Source: Bartonella sp. 220B (GTDB lineage: Bacteria; Pseudomonadota; Alphaproteobacteria; Rhizobiales; Rhizobiaceae). From it: DNA of 64,000 nucleotides. The position numbers and the translations under genes were made by a program. Below are positions 18,836 to 28,464 of the stretch, in pieces (positions within the stretch are counted from its first letter, which is position 1; each line of letters opens with the position of its first letter). The stretch spans positions 1 through 64,000 of the forward strand of contig NZ_JANHOI010000002.1 of the NCBI RefSeq assembly GCF_026930205.1. Direction: 5' to 3'. Below the pieces are notes generated by a model. That model was not told the DNA's origin. It saw only the letters and a program-made list of their open reading frames with translations, and did not search any database.

Positions 18836-20860
18836 ATGACAAAAACAGCAGTGCTGAACTGGAGAGGGTTTTCAGGTCTTCCTGATTTTTCTTTAATAAA
18901 TGATGAAGATTTTAAACCTGCCTTTGAACAAGCTCTTCAAGAAGCGGAAGAAGAGCTCGAGAGTGTTGCAATGGTGCAAGAACCACCAACGCTTGAAAAT
19001 TTTCTGCAACCTTTTGAGCTTTCTGGCAAAGCGCTTGATCGTGTCTGTTCGATATTTTTCTTGCGTTCAGGTGCGCATAGCAATCCATTGATTCAGCAGT
19101 TAGAACAAGAGTTTGTTGTAAAACTTTCTCATTATTCTTCAAAAATTATGATGGATGCACGGATATTTGCGAAAATAGATCTACTTTATAAACAGTCGCA
19201 GCAAGGTATGTATGATAGTGAGACAGAACGTGTACTTGAATTGTGGTGGAAAAAGTTTGTTTGTAATGGTGCAAGGCTTAATGAAGAGGATAAAAAACGG
19301 CTTGTTGAAATTAATGAGAAGCTTGCTTTTTTAAATGCTACTTTTGGTCAGCATGTTTTAAGAGATGAAGCTGAATGGGTTTTATTTTTAAAACAAACAG
19401 ATTTGTCTGGTTTGCCTGATGACCTTATTGCTTCAATGAAGGAAGTTGCACGTGAAAGAGGACATGAGGGAGCCTATGCATTAACGTTGGCACGTTCAAT
19501 TGTTGATCCTTTTTTGAAATTTTCTCATCGCCGTGATTTACGTGAAGTCGCATTTCAAGCTTGGTCCAAACGTGGTGAAAATGGTAACGAAAATGATAAT
19601 CGGTCGATTATTATAGAGATTGTTGCGCTTCGTGATGAGAAGGCTAAATTGCTAGGATATAAATCCTTTGCAGATTTAAAACTTGATAATACTATGGCTA
19701 AAAGTGTTGATGCGGTTATGGGTTTACTCATCCCTGTATGGGAGCGGGCAAGAGCTAAAGCTTTGAGTGAGCAGACTGAATTGCAAAATTTTGCACACAA
19801 TCAGGGAAGCAACGAAACTTTAGAAGCTTGGGATTGGCGTTATTACGCTGAAAAGCTTCGCGCTGAAAAATTTTCTTTCGATGGATCTGAAATTAAATAT
19901 TATTTTCAACTTGACCGCATGATTGAAGCGGCTTTTGGGGTAGCAAAAAAGCTCTTCGGCATTACATTCGAGGAAAAAAGCACTGTGACACTTTGGCATC
20001 CTGATGCACGTTTGTGGGAAGTAAGAAAATCTGATGGAAGCTTGCTTGGGCATTTTATTGGTGATTATTTTGCACGTCCTTCAAAACGTTCTGGTGCGTG
20101 GATGAGTAGTTTACAATCGCAACATAAATTGAATGGTGGACAAAAGCCTATTATCTACAATGTTTGTAATTTTGCTAAGCCACCAAAAGGGGAGGTTGCG
20201 CTTTTATCACTTGACGATGCGCATACGCTTTTCCACGAATTTGGTCATGCATTACACGGTTTGCTTTCTGATGTAACATGGTCTTCTGTCGCAGGAACAT
20301 CGGTTGCACGTGATTTTGTTGAACTTCCTTCTCAGCTTTACGAACATTGGTTAACTGTACCAGAGATCTTAAAATCTTATGCTACACATACAAAAACAGG
20401 GCTTCCTATGCCACAAGCATTGATGGATAAAGTGATATTGTCACAGACATTTAATGCTGGTTTTTCTGCAGTTGAATTCACCTCGTCTGCTCTAGTTGAT
20501 ATGGCTTTTCATCAGGGAGAAACGATAACGGATTCAGCACTTTTTGAGCATCAAGAATTAGAAAAGTTGCAAATGCCCAATACTATTATCATGCGGCATC
20601 GTCCTCCACATTTTGCGCATATATTTTCAGGGGATGGTTATGCCGCTGGTTACTATTCGTATATGTGGTCAGAAGTACTTGATGCTGATGCTTTTCAGGC
20701 TTTTGAAGAAACAGGAGATGTTTTTAATTCAGAGCTTGCTAATCGTTTAAAGTGTTTTATCTATTCTGCTGGAGGCAGCCGCGATCCAGAAGAGCTTTAT
20801 AAAGCATTTCGGGGGCGTTTGCCTTCACCAGAAGCAATGATGAAAAAACGTGGACTTTAA
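18836..20860 (+). CDS. M3 family zinc metallopeptidase (oligopeptidase A / Dcp type)
   Basis: A 674-residue cytosolic peptidase that degrades short peptides. The zinc motif HEFGH is at residues 467-471 in 'LFHEFGHALHGLLSDV', with the third ligand and active site in 'GTSVARDFVELPSQLYEHWL' and the C-terminal 'DGYAAGYYSYMWSEVLDADAF' typical of M3A enzymes. Length and the phrase 'SKRSGAWMSSLQSQ' fit the Dcp/oligopeptidase A group; which of the two cannot be decided by eye. ATG 18836 was chosen over ATG 18818 because GGAGATAGAG lies before it and none lies before 18818. Confidence 0.92.
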   Translation: MTKTAVLNWRGFSGLPDFSLINDEDFKPAFEQALQEAEEELESVAMVQEPPTLENFLQPFELSGKALDRVCSIFFLRSGAHSNPLIQQLEQEFVVKLSHYSSKIMMDARIFAKIDLLYKQSQQGMYDSETERVLELWWKKFVCNGARLNEEDKKRLVEINEKLAFLNATFGQHVLRDEAEWVLFLKQTDLSGLPDDLIASMKEVARERGHEGAYALTLARSIVDPFLKFSHRRDLREVAFQAWSKRGENGNENDNRSIIIEIVALRDEKAKLLGYKSFADLKLDNTMAKSVDAVMGLLIPVWERARAKALSEQTELQNFAHNQGSNETLEAWDWRYYAEKLRAEKFSFDGSEIKYYFQLDRMIEAAFGVAKKLFGITFEEKSTVTLWHPDARLWEVRKSDGSLLGHFIGDYFARPSKRSGAWMSSLQSQHKLNGGQKPIIYNVCNFAKPPKGEVALLSLDDAHTLFHEFGHALHGLLSDVTWSSVAGTSVARDFVELPSQLYEHWLTVPEILKSYATHTKTGLPMPQALMDKVILSQTFNAGFSAVEFTSSALVDMAFHQGETITDSALFEHQELEKLQMPNTIIMRHRPPHFAHIFSGDGYAAGYYSYMWSEVLDADAFQAFEETGDVFNSELANRLKCFIYSAGGSRDPEELYKAFRGRLPSPEAMMKKRGL

Positions 20861-20866
20861 TCAGAA

Positions 20867-20896
20867 ACAACGGTGTGGTGTGCGCTATACCGTTGT
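20867..20896. terminator. Probable terminator between convergent genes
   Basis: ACAACGGT (20867-20874) pairs with ACCGTTGT (20889-20896), extended inward by G-U and A-U pairs; TCTTTTCTG follows. It lies seven bases after the M3 peptidase stop. The U tract is interrupted, so efficiency is uncertain. Confidence 0.65.
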
Positions 20897-21014
20897 GATA
20901 GTCTTTTCTGCGGTTGAGATTTGCGCAATTTCCACCTTATCACGACCTATGAACAAAGGCTTTTATTAGTTTTTAATGTATGAAAAAAATAAAGACTCTG
21001 TGTTTGAAAAGACA

Positions 21015-22085
21015 TCAGGGAAGAGAAAAATTATCGGCTCGGTCTTTTTGATAACCATTGAGCGGCATCCATAATCTTTTAATGAAGCTTTGATCTATTT
21101 TTTTGAGTAAGCCGGTATTTTGTTGTGCGATGTCATCGAGGCTTATAGGTGGTTGGCGTTCAATATTGCGTAAGTCTTGTACAGGTTGCAGAGTATTTGC
21201 GTTGGTAAGGTGTGTGTCTTCATGAGAAAAGGCAGAAAGATTTAAAATAGTTTCTAATGGTTTTCTTAAATAAGAAACAAGTTTTCGCTTTCCTTCAAAA
21301 GTAAAATTAATGCCATCGTTGGTGCGCAGTCTGGTTATTTTTCCATTGATATCATAACCTGAAAAAGAAAATTGGCCTTGTTCATTAGTGAAACCGTCCC
21401 AAATATCGATAAAATAGCCTCCTACTCCTTCGATTTCTCGTTTATAGAGTTCATTAAAAATTTTCATTTTTTGTGTCAAATTTTCATTTTTAAAAATAGG
21501 CTGTCCCATCCATATCCACGGTTTTCGCGAAGTATGAAGGCTTTCAGCAATTTCGATAATTCTTTGCTTATAGTTATTTAACCATTCTGGTTCATTCGTA
21601 CTGAATATACCCTGAGGTGTTATAATTGATTGATTATCATTTGCACCTATTACCATGATAATCACATCGGGTTTATTTTTCTCAATGATTTCAGAAATAT
21701 TGTTTTTCCAAGGAGTATGATCAGTTCGGACTAAGCCAGAATCTGGGATTGTATTATTTATAATGATGATATTGCTTTTATCGGTAAAAAACTCCTTAAG
21801 CGCTTCGGCAACAGCAGAAGCTACAAAATCTCCTAGGACAAGAATGCGTTGCGCGTTTTCTTCTTTTTTTAACTTTTTTACGGATTTTTGTGTTACAATT
21901 TTTTTTTGTGGTTTATATCTCTTTTGTTCTATCATTTGCGGTTGTTGTTGTGGTTTTTCTTGCTTGTTATGTTCTAACAACCATTTAAAAAAGTTTGTCG
22001 CTTTGCTTGAAGAAGGTTGCATAACGCTTACAGCAAAAAGAAAGAAAAACAGGAAGATTAAGTGCATCGAGCGGAAATAAGACAA
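21015..22085 (-). CDS. DUF459 / SGNH-fold periplasmic protein, probably catalytically inactive
   Basis: A 356-residue protein with a signal peptide or membrane anchor (LIFLFFFLFAVSVM), a low-complexity Gln/Lys-rich linker (residues 40-78) and an SGNH/GDSL-like domain (about 80-280). Block III is seen as 'VIMVIGANDNQSI'. The block I serine is missing: GDS is replaced by GDF at residues 85-87. The block V DxxH reads DGIN ('NDGINFTFEGKRKLV'), so the catalytic histidine is also gone. The start is TTG 22085, supported by CTGGAG upstream; it begins 15 bases after the lytic transglycosylase gene, so the two form an operon and may act together on the cell wall, by carbohydrate binding or as a scaffold. 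Confidence 0.8.
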   Translation of the reverse strand: MSYFRSMHLIFLFFFLFAVSVMQPSSSKATNFFKWLLEHNKQEKPQQQPQMIEQKRYKPQKKIVTQKSVKKLKKEENAQRILVLGDFVASAVAEALKEFFTDKSNIIIINNTIPDSGLVRTDHTPWKNNISEIIEKNKPDVIIMVIGANDNQSIITPQGIFSTNEPEWLNNYKQRIIEIAESLHTSRKPWIWMGQPIFKNENLTQKMKIFNELYKREIEGVGGYFIDIWDGFTNEQGQFSFSGYDINGKITRLRTNDGINFTFEGKRKLVSYLRKPLETILNLSAFSHEDTHLTNANTLQPVQDLRNIERQPPISLDDIAQQNTGLLKKIDQSFIKRLWMPLNGYQKDRADNFSLP

Positions 22086-22100
22086 ACACTTTACTCCAGA

Positions 22101-23357
22101 TTATTGTTTTCGCAGAACAGAAAGAACTGCAGGGCTTGGATATCCATTTGCCTCTAAACCTTGGCGGAGCTGAAAAGCTTTAAGTGCTTTTCGAGAGACT
22201 GTACCGATTTTGCCATCAACTTCTCCTTTATAATAGCCAAGTGCTTTTAAGCGAGATTGCAATTCTTTACGCTCTTGGAAAGTAAGAGGCGGAAATGGTC
22301 GTTGCCAATCTTGAATCAATTTAGGATGTCCAGCAATGCGATTGGCGAGAAGGGCAACAGCAAGAGCGTAACGATCTGCATTATTGTAGCGTTTAAGTAC
22401 AAAGAAATTTTTTGTTACTAAGAATATAGGCCCCTTTAGTCCATCTGGGTATTTCAATATTGCTTGTTCAGATGATGCAGGAAGAGGATGTCCATTTGCC
22501 TGTTTTACACCTAGTTTTGCCCATTCTTCAAAGGAATACCAATCCTCAGGGAGATCTTTTCCTTGTGGCAATTTAACTTCTACTCCCCAAAGGAGGTTAG
22601 GTTTCCAACCATTCATGTGGAGAAGATTAGCAGCAGTTGCGAGAGCATCTGGAACAGAGGTCCAGATATCACACCGTCCATCCCCATCCATGTCAATGGC
22701 ATAAGTGAGGTAACTACTTGGAATAAATTGCGTATGTCCCATCGCACCTGCCCAAGATCCAATAAGCTGTGCGCGTGTAATTTCTCCACGTTGGAGAATT
22801 TTCATGGCAGCGATCAGTTGTGTGTATGCGTATTTTGCACGTTTTTGATCAGCATAGGCTAGAGTTGCAAGTGAGCGAATGATATCACGCATCACACTGC
22901 TATTTGCTAAAATTTTTCCATAATTGCTTTCTATTGACCAAATAGCTAAGAGAATATTATGGTCTACACCAAAACGTTTTTCAATTTGAAGAAGCCAGTT
23001 TTTCCATTTTTGAGCTTGGTGCCGTCCTTCCAGAATTGCAATATCGTGGACACGATTATCAAAATAGTTCCATGGATGATCGATAAATTCTGGCTGGTAT
23101 GCAGCTTTTTCTAAAACTTCTGGATCAATTGCCTTGATGGTTTTAAAAGCCATGTCAAACGTAGAAGGTGAAATATTGTGAGTGAGAGCTGTTTTTTTGA
23201 ATTCTTTAATCCAGTGTTTAAAACCACTATCTGCCTGTAAAAATGATGCAAAAAACATTAAAAAAGCAGAAAGAAGAGCGGCTAAACCTATAATAAGAGT
23301 TTTCTGATTTATCATTTTTTTAAGAAAGGAGAAAGTTTTAGATTCTGTTTTTTTCAT
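22101..23357 (-). CDS. Lytic murein transglycosylase (MltB-like, with peptidoglycan-binding domain)
   Basis: A 418-residue enzyme that cuts the glycan strand to 1,6-anhydro ends. A membrane anchor or signal peptide spans residues ~18-42 (no lipobox cysteine seen). The SLT_2 catalytic domain (about 50-340) has the catalytic Glu in 'AIWSIESNYG', the 'GSWAGAMGHTQFIPSSYLTYAIDMDGDGRCDIW' block and 'GVEVKLP'. A PG_binding_1 domain lies at the C terminus (about 360-415, 'LQSRLKALGYYKGEVDGKIG'). Strong ribosome binding site GAGGGGAAT before the ATG. First gene of an operon with the DUF459 protein. Confidence 0.92.
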   Translation of the reverse strand: MKKTESKTFSFLKKMINQKTLIIGLAALLSAFLMFFASFLQADSGFKHWIKEFKKTALTHNISPSTFDMAFKTIKAIDPEVLEKAAYQPEFIDHPWNYFDNRVHDIAILEGRHQAQKWKNWLLQIEKRFGVDHNILLAIWSIESNYGKILANSSVMRDIIRSLATLAYADQKRAKYAYTQLIAAMKILQRGEITRAQLIGSWAGAMGHTQFIPSSYLTYAIDMDGDGRCDIWTSVPDALATAANLLHMNGWKPNLLWGVEVKLPQGKDLPEDWYSFEEWAKLGVKQANGHPLPASSEQAILKYPDGLKGPIFLVTKNFFVLKRYNNADRYALAVALLANRIAGHPKLIQDWQRPFPPLTFQERKELQSRLKALGYYKGEVDGKIGTVSRKALKAFQLRQGLEANGYPSPAVLSVLRKQ

Positions 23358-23628
23358 TTTAAATTCCCCTCAATATTAGAGTATTTTGATGTGCAAGAAC
23401 TTAACTTTTTTATTTGGTATTATCGATGATATTATCAAATGAATAAGAAAGGCTAAAACGAATTGTTTATTTTGAAGGAATACTCACAAAACTACTATAC
23501 TCTTGCATCTCTTTCCTGTCCATTATATGAGCAATCAAAAAATAAGATACCTTTTTTACTATTGAATAAAAAATATATTGATTGAAATCAGTAGGTTATA
23601 TGTTTCATGAGGAGTAAGAGGATGAGAA

Positions 23629-24519
23629 GTGCGTAAAATCCGGAAAGCAGTATTTCCCGTGGCTGGTCTTGGTACACGTTTTCTTCCTGCGACAAAAACA
23701 ATTCCTAAAGAAATGCTAACAGTTGTTGATAAGCCTATTATCCAATATGTTGTAGATGAGGCGCGTGAAGCTGGTATTGAGCATTTTATTTTTGTTACAG
23801 GACGTAATAAAGCAGTTATTGAGGATTATTTTGATGCACAAGTTGAGTTATATACAACTCTTGCCGAACGTGGCAAAAGAGAAGAGCTTGAATATTTACG
23901 CGGTTTACAGCCTTCACCGGGAACGACTTCTTTTACGCGGCAACAGCAGCCTTTGGGGCTCGGACATGCTCTTTGGTGTGCGCGCGAATTAGTTGGGGAG
24001 GAGCCTTTTGCTTTGTTGTTACCAGATATGCTTATACAAGCTAAAAAAGGTTGCCTTTCTGAGATGATCAATCTTTATGAGGAAATCGGTGGGGGAAATA
24101 TTATCGCGGTTCAAGAATGTGATCCTAGAGAAGCGCATAAATACGGTATTGTTGGAAAAGGCAAGCAGATTGCCAATGGTTTTAAAATCACAAAAATGGT
24201 AGAAAAACCAACAAAAGGAACAGCGCCATCGAATTTGTATATTAATGGACGTTATATCTTACAACCAGAAATTTTTAATATTCTTTCCAATCAAGAACGA
24301 GGAGCAGGAAATGAAATTCAATTAACAGATGCAATGGTGCAGCTTTCAAATGAGCAGAGTTTTTTTGGTTTCCAGTTGGAAGGTCATACCTTTGATTGTG
24401 GTTCTAAAGTTGGTTTTATTGAAGCCAACGTTGCATTTTCTTTAGCACGTGCTGATATGTATAACCAAGTTTCTCTCTCATTAAAAAATTTACTAGAGAC
24501 CATTAAAGTTGAAAAATGA
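23629..24519 (+). CDS. galU: UTP-glucose-1-phosphate uridylyltransferase
   Basis: Makes UDP-glucose for surface glycans and lipopolysaccharide. A 296-residue nucleotidyltransferase with '[23 protein letters not shown]' at the N terminus, '[26 protein letters not shown]' and '[22 protein letters not shown]'. The start is GTG 23629: the nearby ATG at 23622 is out of frame and stops after four codons, and the AGGAGTAAGAGGATGAG region supplies the ribosome binding site. kdsD follows after 39 bp, so glycan precursor genes are grouped. Confidence 0.95.
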   Translation: MRKIRKAVFPVAGLGTRFLPATKTIPKEMLTVVDKPIIQYVVDEAREAGIEHFIFVTGRNKAVIEDYFDAQVELYTTLAERGKREELEYLRGLQPSPGTTSFTRQQQPLGLGHALWCARELVGEEPFALLLPDMLIQAKKGCLSEMINLYEEIGGGNIIAVQECDPREAHKYGIVGKGKQIANGFKITKMVEKPTKGTAPSNLYINGRYILQPEIFNILSNQERGAGNEIQLTDAMVQLSNEQSFFGFQLEGHTFDCGSKVGFIEANVAFSLARADMYNQVSLSLKNLLETIKVEK

Positions 24520-24558
24520 TATAGATCTCTTGTTTAATTTCATTTATCAAATTCGATT

Positions 24559-25551
24559 ATGACAATACAAGTTCCTCATATGGTTCTGCGGGGCGTCATT
24601 TCATCGGCGCTTAAAACACTTGCGAGTGAAAAGCAAGGGCTTGAAGCTCTTGAAGCAGCTCTGCTTGGAAATCTCTCTTCGTCTTTTGAAGCTGCTGTCC
24701 AAACCATCAGAAATGCTAGTGGACATGTGGTGATTACTGGTCTTGGGAAGAGCGGTCACATAGGAACAAAAATTGCTGCAACCTTAGCTTCAACGGGAAC
24801 GCCTGCTTTTTTTGTTCACGCTGCAGAAGCCAATCATGGTGATCTTGGCATGATTGGACCCGATGATGTCATTCTTGCCTTGTCATGGTCTGGTGAAACT
24901 TTGGAATTAAGTGGCATTATTAATCATGCTGCGCGTTTTCGCATCCCACTTATTGCTATGACATCGGGTGAGCACTCTGTATTAGGACGACAAGCTGATA
25001 TTGTAATTTTGTTGCCAAAGATAGAGGAGGCTTGCCCACACGGACTTGCTCCTACAACTTCAACAATTATGCAATTAGCGATGGGGGATGCATTAGCTGT
25101 TGCTCTTTTAGAAATGCGTGGTTTTACGGCAACAGATTTTAAAATTTATCATCCCGGTGGTTTTCTTGGTGCAAACTTGAAATATGTGCGTGACATTATG
25201 CATGAAGGGGATCGTATTCCTTTAGTTGCACAGGGAACAAGCATGACTGAAGCAATGCATGTTTTGGTTGAAAAACATTTTGGTTGTGTTGGCGTTGTAA
25301 ATCAAAGAGGTGAGTTAATTGGGATTGTGACTGATGGTGATATTGCACGCAACATGCACTTTAACTTATCAAAATTTAATGTTGATGAGGTGATGACGAA
25401 AAATCCTAAAATTGTCGAGCCAAATACACTAGTTGGTGCTGCAACAGCTTTTATTAATGATCACCATATTGGTGCCTTTTTCGTGGTTGAGAATAGAAAA
25501 CCGATAGGAATTGTTCATTTTCATGATCTTTTGCGCATTGGTGCTGCGTAA
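24559..25551 (+). CDS. kdsD: Arabinose-5-phosphate isomerase (KdsD/KpsF family)
   Basis: Converts ribulose 5-phosphate to arabinose 5-phosphate, the first step to Kdo for lipid A-core. A 330-residue protein: SIS domain at about 40-190 ('VVITGLGKSGHIGTKIAATLASTGTPAFFVHAAEANHGDLGMI', 'ALSWSGETLEL', 'TSTIMQLAMGDALAVALLE') and two CBS domains at about 205-328. The domain order and length are those of KdsD. No clear ribosome binding site before the ATG. Probably co-transcribed with galU. Confidence 0.93.
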   Translation: MTIQVPHMVLRGVISSALKTLASEKQGLEALEAALLGNLSSSFEAAVQTIRNASGHVVITGLGKSGHIGTKIAATLASTGTPAFFVHAAEANHGDLGMIGPDDVILALSWSGETLELSGIINHAARFRIPLIAMTSGEHSVLGRQADIVILLPKIEEACPHGLAPTTSTIMQLAMGDALAVALLEMRGFTATDFKIYHPGGFLGANLKYVRDIMHEGDRIPLVAQGTSMTEAMHVLVEKHFGCVGVVNQRGELIGIVTDGDIARNMHFNLSKFNVDEVMTKNPKIVEPNTLVGAATAFINDHHIGAFFVVENRKPIGIVHFHDLLRIGAA

Positions 25552-26072
25552 TTTGGAGAGTTCATGGAAATAAAATTTTATTTTAGGGTAAAATAAATTC
25601 AACAATAAAAAAGCAAGGTTTTGTTAGATTAAGAAGTTGAGTTATCGTAATAAATCAAGATGTTTTGTTTTGAAACATAAATTCGAAGACTGTAAGTTCT
25701 CCCTCATAATCTCTCTCATATTAAATCAAGTACAATCACTTGTGTGCACGTTATAAGCGGAGTTGCTATGTGAGAAAAGACTATTTAGAAGGAAATAAAT
25801 ATGCCTCTCGTGAATCGCTTTAGTGTAAAGAATATAGCAATATTTGGAGCGGGTAAATATAATGATGATACCGGTTTGTACAGCCACTTTATTAATGTTT
25901 CTTAGAAAAGATGGTTTTCTTATACATTCCATGGTATCTACAAGTTTTTCTAGCAAAGAACTATAGCAGTGTCTTTGCTTTAGTTTAAGCGAAACTTCTC
26001 TCAAGAGAACAAATGATCACCTGCTGATATGAGTGCAGTCACTATTTTAAAAGCAGTTATCACTTTTTCTAT
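25552..26072. other. AT-rich region between kdsD and omp10
   Basis: About 520 bp between convergent genes. It holds a 16-bp A/T-only palindrome (25568-25583), not clearly a terminator, and one short plus-strand ORF with a good ribosome binding site (25801-25905, listed separately). No normal-size gene is supported; the minus-strand 92-codon frame here has no ribosome binding site. Confidence 0.45.
25801..25905 (+). CDS. Short ORF (34 codons) with good ribosome binding site, unknown
   Basis: ATG 25801 follows AGAAGGAAATAAAT (AAGG plus eight bases). The peptide begins MPLVNRFSVKNIAIFGAGK and ends SHFINVS. Its start resembles the ORF at 16757 (MPFMNGLNARTFVI) in both coding and upstream bases. 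No known family. It may be a real small peptide, or one of a pair of related remnants. Confidence 0.3.
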   Translation: MPLVNRFSVKNIAIFGAGKYNDDTGLYSHFINVS

Positions 26073-26432
26073 TTAAAATTTTCTCGTAAGAGAAAATTGG
26101 GTTCCTATATGAGATGTGCAAAGCAGGTGTGTTGCATCACGTGATATCGTACAGCTTACTCGAGATATTGTTCCACGGAGAATGGAGCGTATTTCAATTT
26201 CTATATGTTGGGCACTGACATAATTATATGTGCCTTCAGATAGTTTTTCCTCTGTATCTGCTGCACGTGTTTCAAAAACACCATCGCGGAAAGAAGAAAT
26301 AATACCATTTTCATCAACCCATTTACCATCAATTCCCGCTGGTGTATTTTGGCTATAATATTGCGAAAAACCACAGGCACCTAATACTAAAGCGGTAATT
26401 GTAAGACATAAAATACGGTAGGTATGTTTCAT
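26073..26432 (-). CDS. omp10: Omp10-like outer membrane lipoprotein
   Basis: A 119-residue lipoprotein: signal peptide with lipobox LGAC (Cys 20) after 'CLTITALV'. The mature part reads 'TPAGIDGKWVDENGIISSFRDGVFETRAADTEEKLSEGTY' and ends FSLTRKF. This matches my memory of Brucella Omp10 very closely (TPAGIEGSWVDPNGIASSF..FETRTTDTNEKLAEGNY..FSLTRR). In Brucella it is an exposed, immunogenic outer-membrane lipoprotein with an effect on virulence. Divergent from the regulator gene at 26686. Confidence 0.9.
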   Translation of the reverse strand: MKHTYRILCLTITALVLGACGFSQYYSQNTPAGIDGKWVDENGIISSFRDGVFETRAADTEEKLSEGTYNYVSAQHIEIEIRSILRGTISRVSCTISRDATHLLCTSHIGTQFSLTRKF

Positions 26433-26685
26433 TTATTTACTCTATATTTATATTATATTACTTTTTAGTCTTTATAACATTGTGAAATTATTCTCTGAGT
26501 CAATATAAAAAATTTGATGAGAATCAATGAAAAAGCAAAAAAATGGAAAAAAATGCCTTAATGTTGTATTTAATTAACAGCTTGGCAAAATTCGTCGATG
26601 AGATACAAGAGGCAGAATATTTTTTATGATTTATAACAATTTTTACATGAAGCCATTTAGTAGTTTCAAAGGAGATTATTAAATT

Positions 26686-28071
26686 ATGGTTGGTCCCATT
26701 CTTGTTGCGAGTGAAGATTATGGAAGACGTATAGAACTTTCTGCTATGCTCCGAGGTTTTGGTCACCGTGTTATTGAAGCAGAAAATGGTCTCCGTACGA
26801 TTGATCTTTTACACAGACGTAAAAATATTGTGCTTGCACTCCTTGATGTCGCCATGAGCGATTTGAGTGTAGGTGATTTAATTAAAATGATTAGAGTCGC
26901 TGGTGTTTCTGTTCCTATTGTTGTGATAGCACAACGAGAGAACCAGCCTTTGCTCCAGAAAGCTTTAGCAGCTGGAGCTATTGATTATTGGATTCATCCA
27001 GTGACATCACTACGGTTGAGAGTAACGTTGGATACTCTTTCTCTTATTTCTGCATTAGAGCGTGAGGTTTCTTATATTCGGCGAAAAAATGAGAATCATT
27101 TGCGATTTTCTGACCTCTGTATAAAAAGTCGGGCAATGCAGATAGTTTTGGAGCAATCCAGGAAAGCAGCTTCTTCTTTACAGAATCTTTTGATAGAAGG
27201 TGAAAGCGGAACCGATCGCGAAACATTAGCCCGCATTATTCATCATGAGGGTTTATTATCGGAGGGAGATTTTGTTCGCTTTCAATGTTCAGCTATCGTT
27301 GATCCAGAAGAGGAAAATCGCCAGTGGTTTCAAGAATTTCTACCATTAGTGTCTTCTCTTGATAAGGGAACGCTTTGCCTTTGCGATGTTGATCGACTTG
27401 AGCCCATACAGCAAAAGCGCTTCGCTAATTATCTTCAAGAGAGAATGAAGGCAACAAAGAACAATCCTCCTTCTTTTCGCATCATGGCTATTTCGACGTC
27501 GCGGCTTTCAGACCTTGTTAAAGAAGATTGTTTTGCGCGTAATTTATTTGAACAGCTTTCTCAATTATCGATTGGTGTTCCTGCTTTGCGTGAATTGAGA
27601 GATGATTTTCCAGAGCTTACACAACGTTTGATTGATCGCATTATTACGGAAACAGGGCGATCACATGTCCATGGTTTAGCAGGATCAGCTCTTTCATTGC
27701 TTATGCAATATGATTGGCCTGGCAATCAAGATGAACTTGAAAATTTTCTCTTTCGAGCGGTTTTATTGAGTGAAGGACCATTGTTAACTGTTCGGGATTT
27801 CCCCCAATTAATGGGGAATCCGCTTGTAAGTGTTCCAAATATTATTGAGAGTGATGTTCAAGAAGATTATGATCAAGAAACGATACAATTTTTAAATGCT
27901 GATGGGCATGTGCGCACTTTTGTAGAGATGGAATATGATATTATTGAAAAAGCGATTAAACATTATAAAGGACATATGAGTGAAATTGCTCGTCGTTTGC
28001 ATATCGGACGCTCTACGCTTTATCGAAAAACAGAGGCATTAAAAGTACAAAAAAGCCAGGACAGGAAGTAA
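26686..28071 (+). CDS. NtrC-family response regulator with degenerate AAA+ domain
   Basis: A 461-residue protein with the three-domain NtrC layout. Receiver, residues 1-120: acidic pair E10/D11 and phospho-acceptor D54 are present, but the conserved Lys is His104 and the Thr/Ser is Ala82. Central region, ~140-385: the Walker A motif reads GESGTDRE (172-179), losing the Gly-Lys of GESGTGKE; the GAFTGA loop that contacts sigma-54 is absent; and Walker B is CLCDVD instead of FLDEI. The C-terminal Fis-type helix-turn-helix is intact ('MSEIARRLHIGRSTLYRKTEAL'). So it probably binds DNA without ATP hydrolysis or sigma-54 activation. No partner kinase is adjacent. Rhizobial genomes carry similar proteins, but no function is known to me. 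Confidence 0.85.
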   Translation: MVGPILVASEDYGRRIELSAMLRGFGHRVIEAENGLRTIDLLHRRKNIVLALLDVAMSDLSVGDLIKMIRVAGVSVPIVVIAQRENQPLLQKALAAGAIDYWIHPVTSLRLRVTLDTLSLISALEREVSYIRRKNENHLRFSDLCIKSRAMQIVLEQSRKAASSLQNLLIEGESGTDRETLARIIHHEGLLSEGDFVRFQCSAIVDPEEENRQWFQEFLPLVSSLDKGTLCLCDVDRLEPIQQKRFANYLQERMKATKNNPPSFRIMAISTSRLSDLVKEDCFARNLFEQLSQLSIGVPALRELRDDFPELTQRLIDRIITETGRSHVHGLAGSALSLLMQYDWPGNQDELENFLFRAVLLSEGPLLTVRDFPQLMGNPLVSVPNIIESDVQEDYDQETIQFLNADGHVRTFVEMEYDIIEKAIKHYKGHMSEIARRLHIGRSTLYRKTEALKVQKSQDRK

Positions 28072-28464
28072 AATCCACGATAAATTTTTACATAAATAAG
28101 CATAACCTGAAAAATTAGAGGGGTTTTTATTATAAAAAATATTGTTTATTGTAAGCTTGAATATTAGGGATAAGTTTGAAAAAGTAATCAAATGTTCATT
28201 TTATTTGACGAAATTATTTTCAATTCTCTATTTATTGTTTTAGTTTCTACAAATTTAGCTAAGTTTACTTTTAAGCTAAAAGAGATATTTTACGCTTTTT
28301 CTAGCACTGAAAATAAAATTCTGTAATCATTTATATTGAGTTTATATTCTCTTAAGCAAGAGATGGCATATTGTCTGTGGTGTGATTAAAATAGGATTAT
28401 GATTTTAATGTTGTATTCGTATCGAAAGCGGTGCGATGGCTTAAAAATGGAAAGTTGATCCTCT
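28072..28464. other. Intergenic region before the phospholipase D family gene
   Basis: About 390 bp of AT-rich sequence (more than two-thirds A/T). No gene, tRNA, terminator or operator recognised. A promoter for the next gene is expected here but cannot be placed with confidence. Confidence 0.4.

Noticed and set aside
25726-26004. 92-codon minus-strand frame before omp10
   Set aside because: No ribosome binding site and a random-looking translation.
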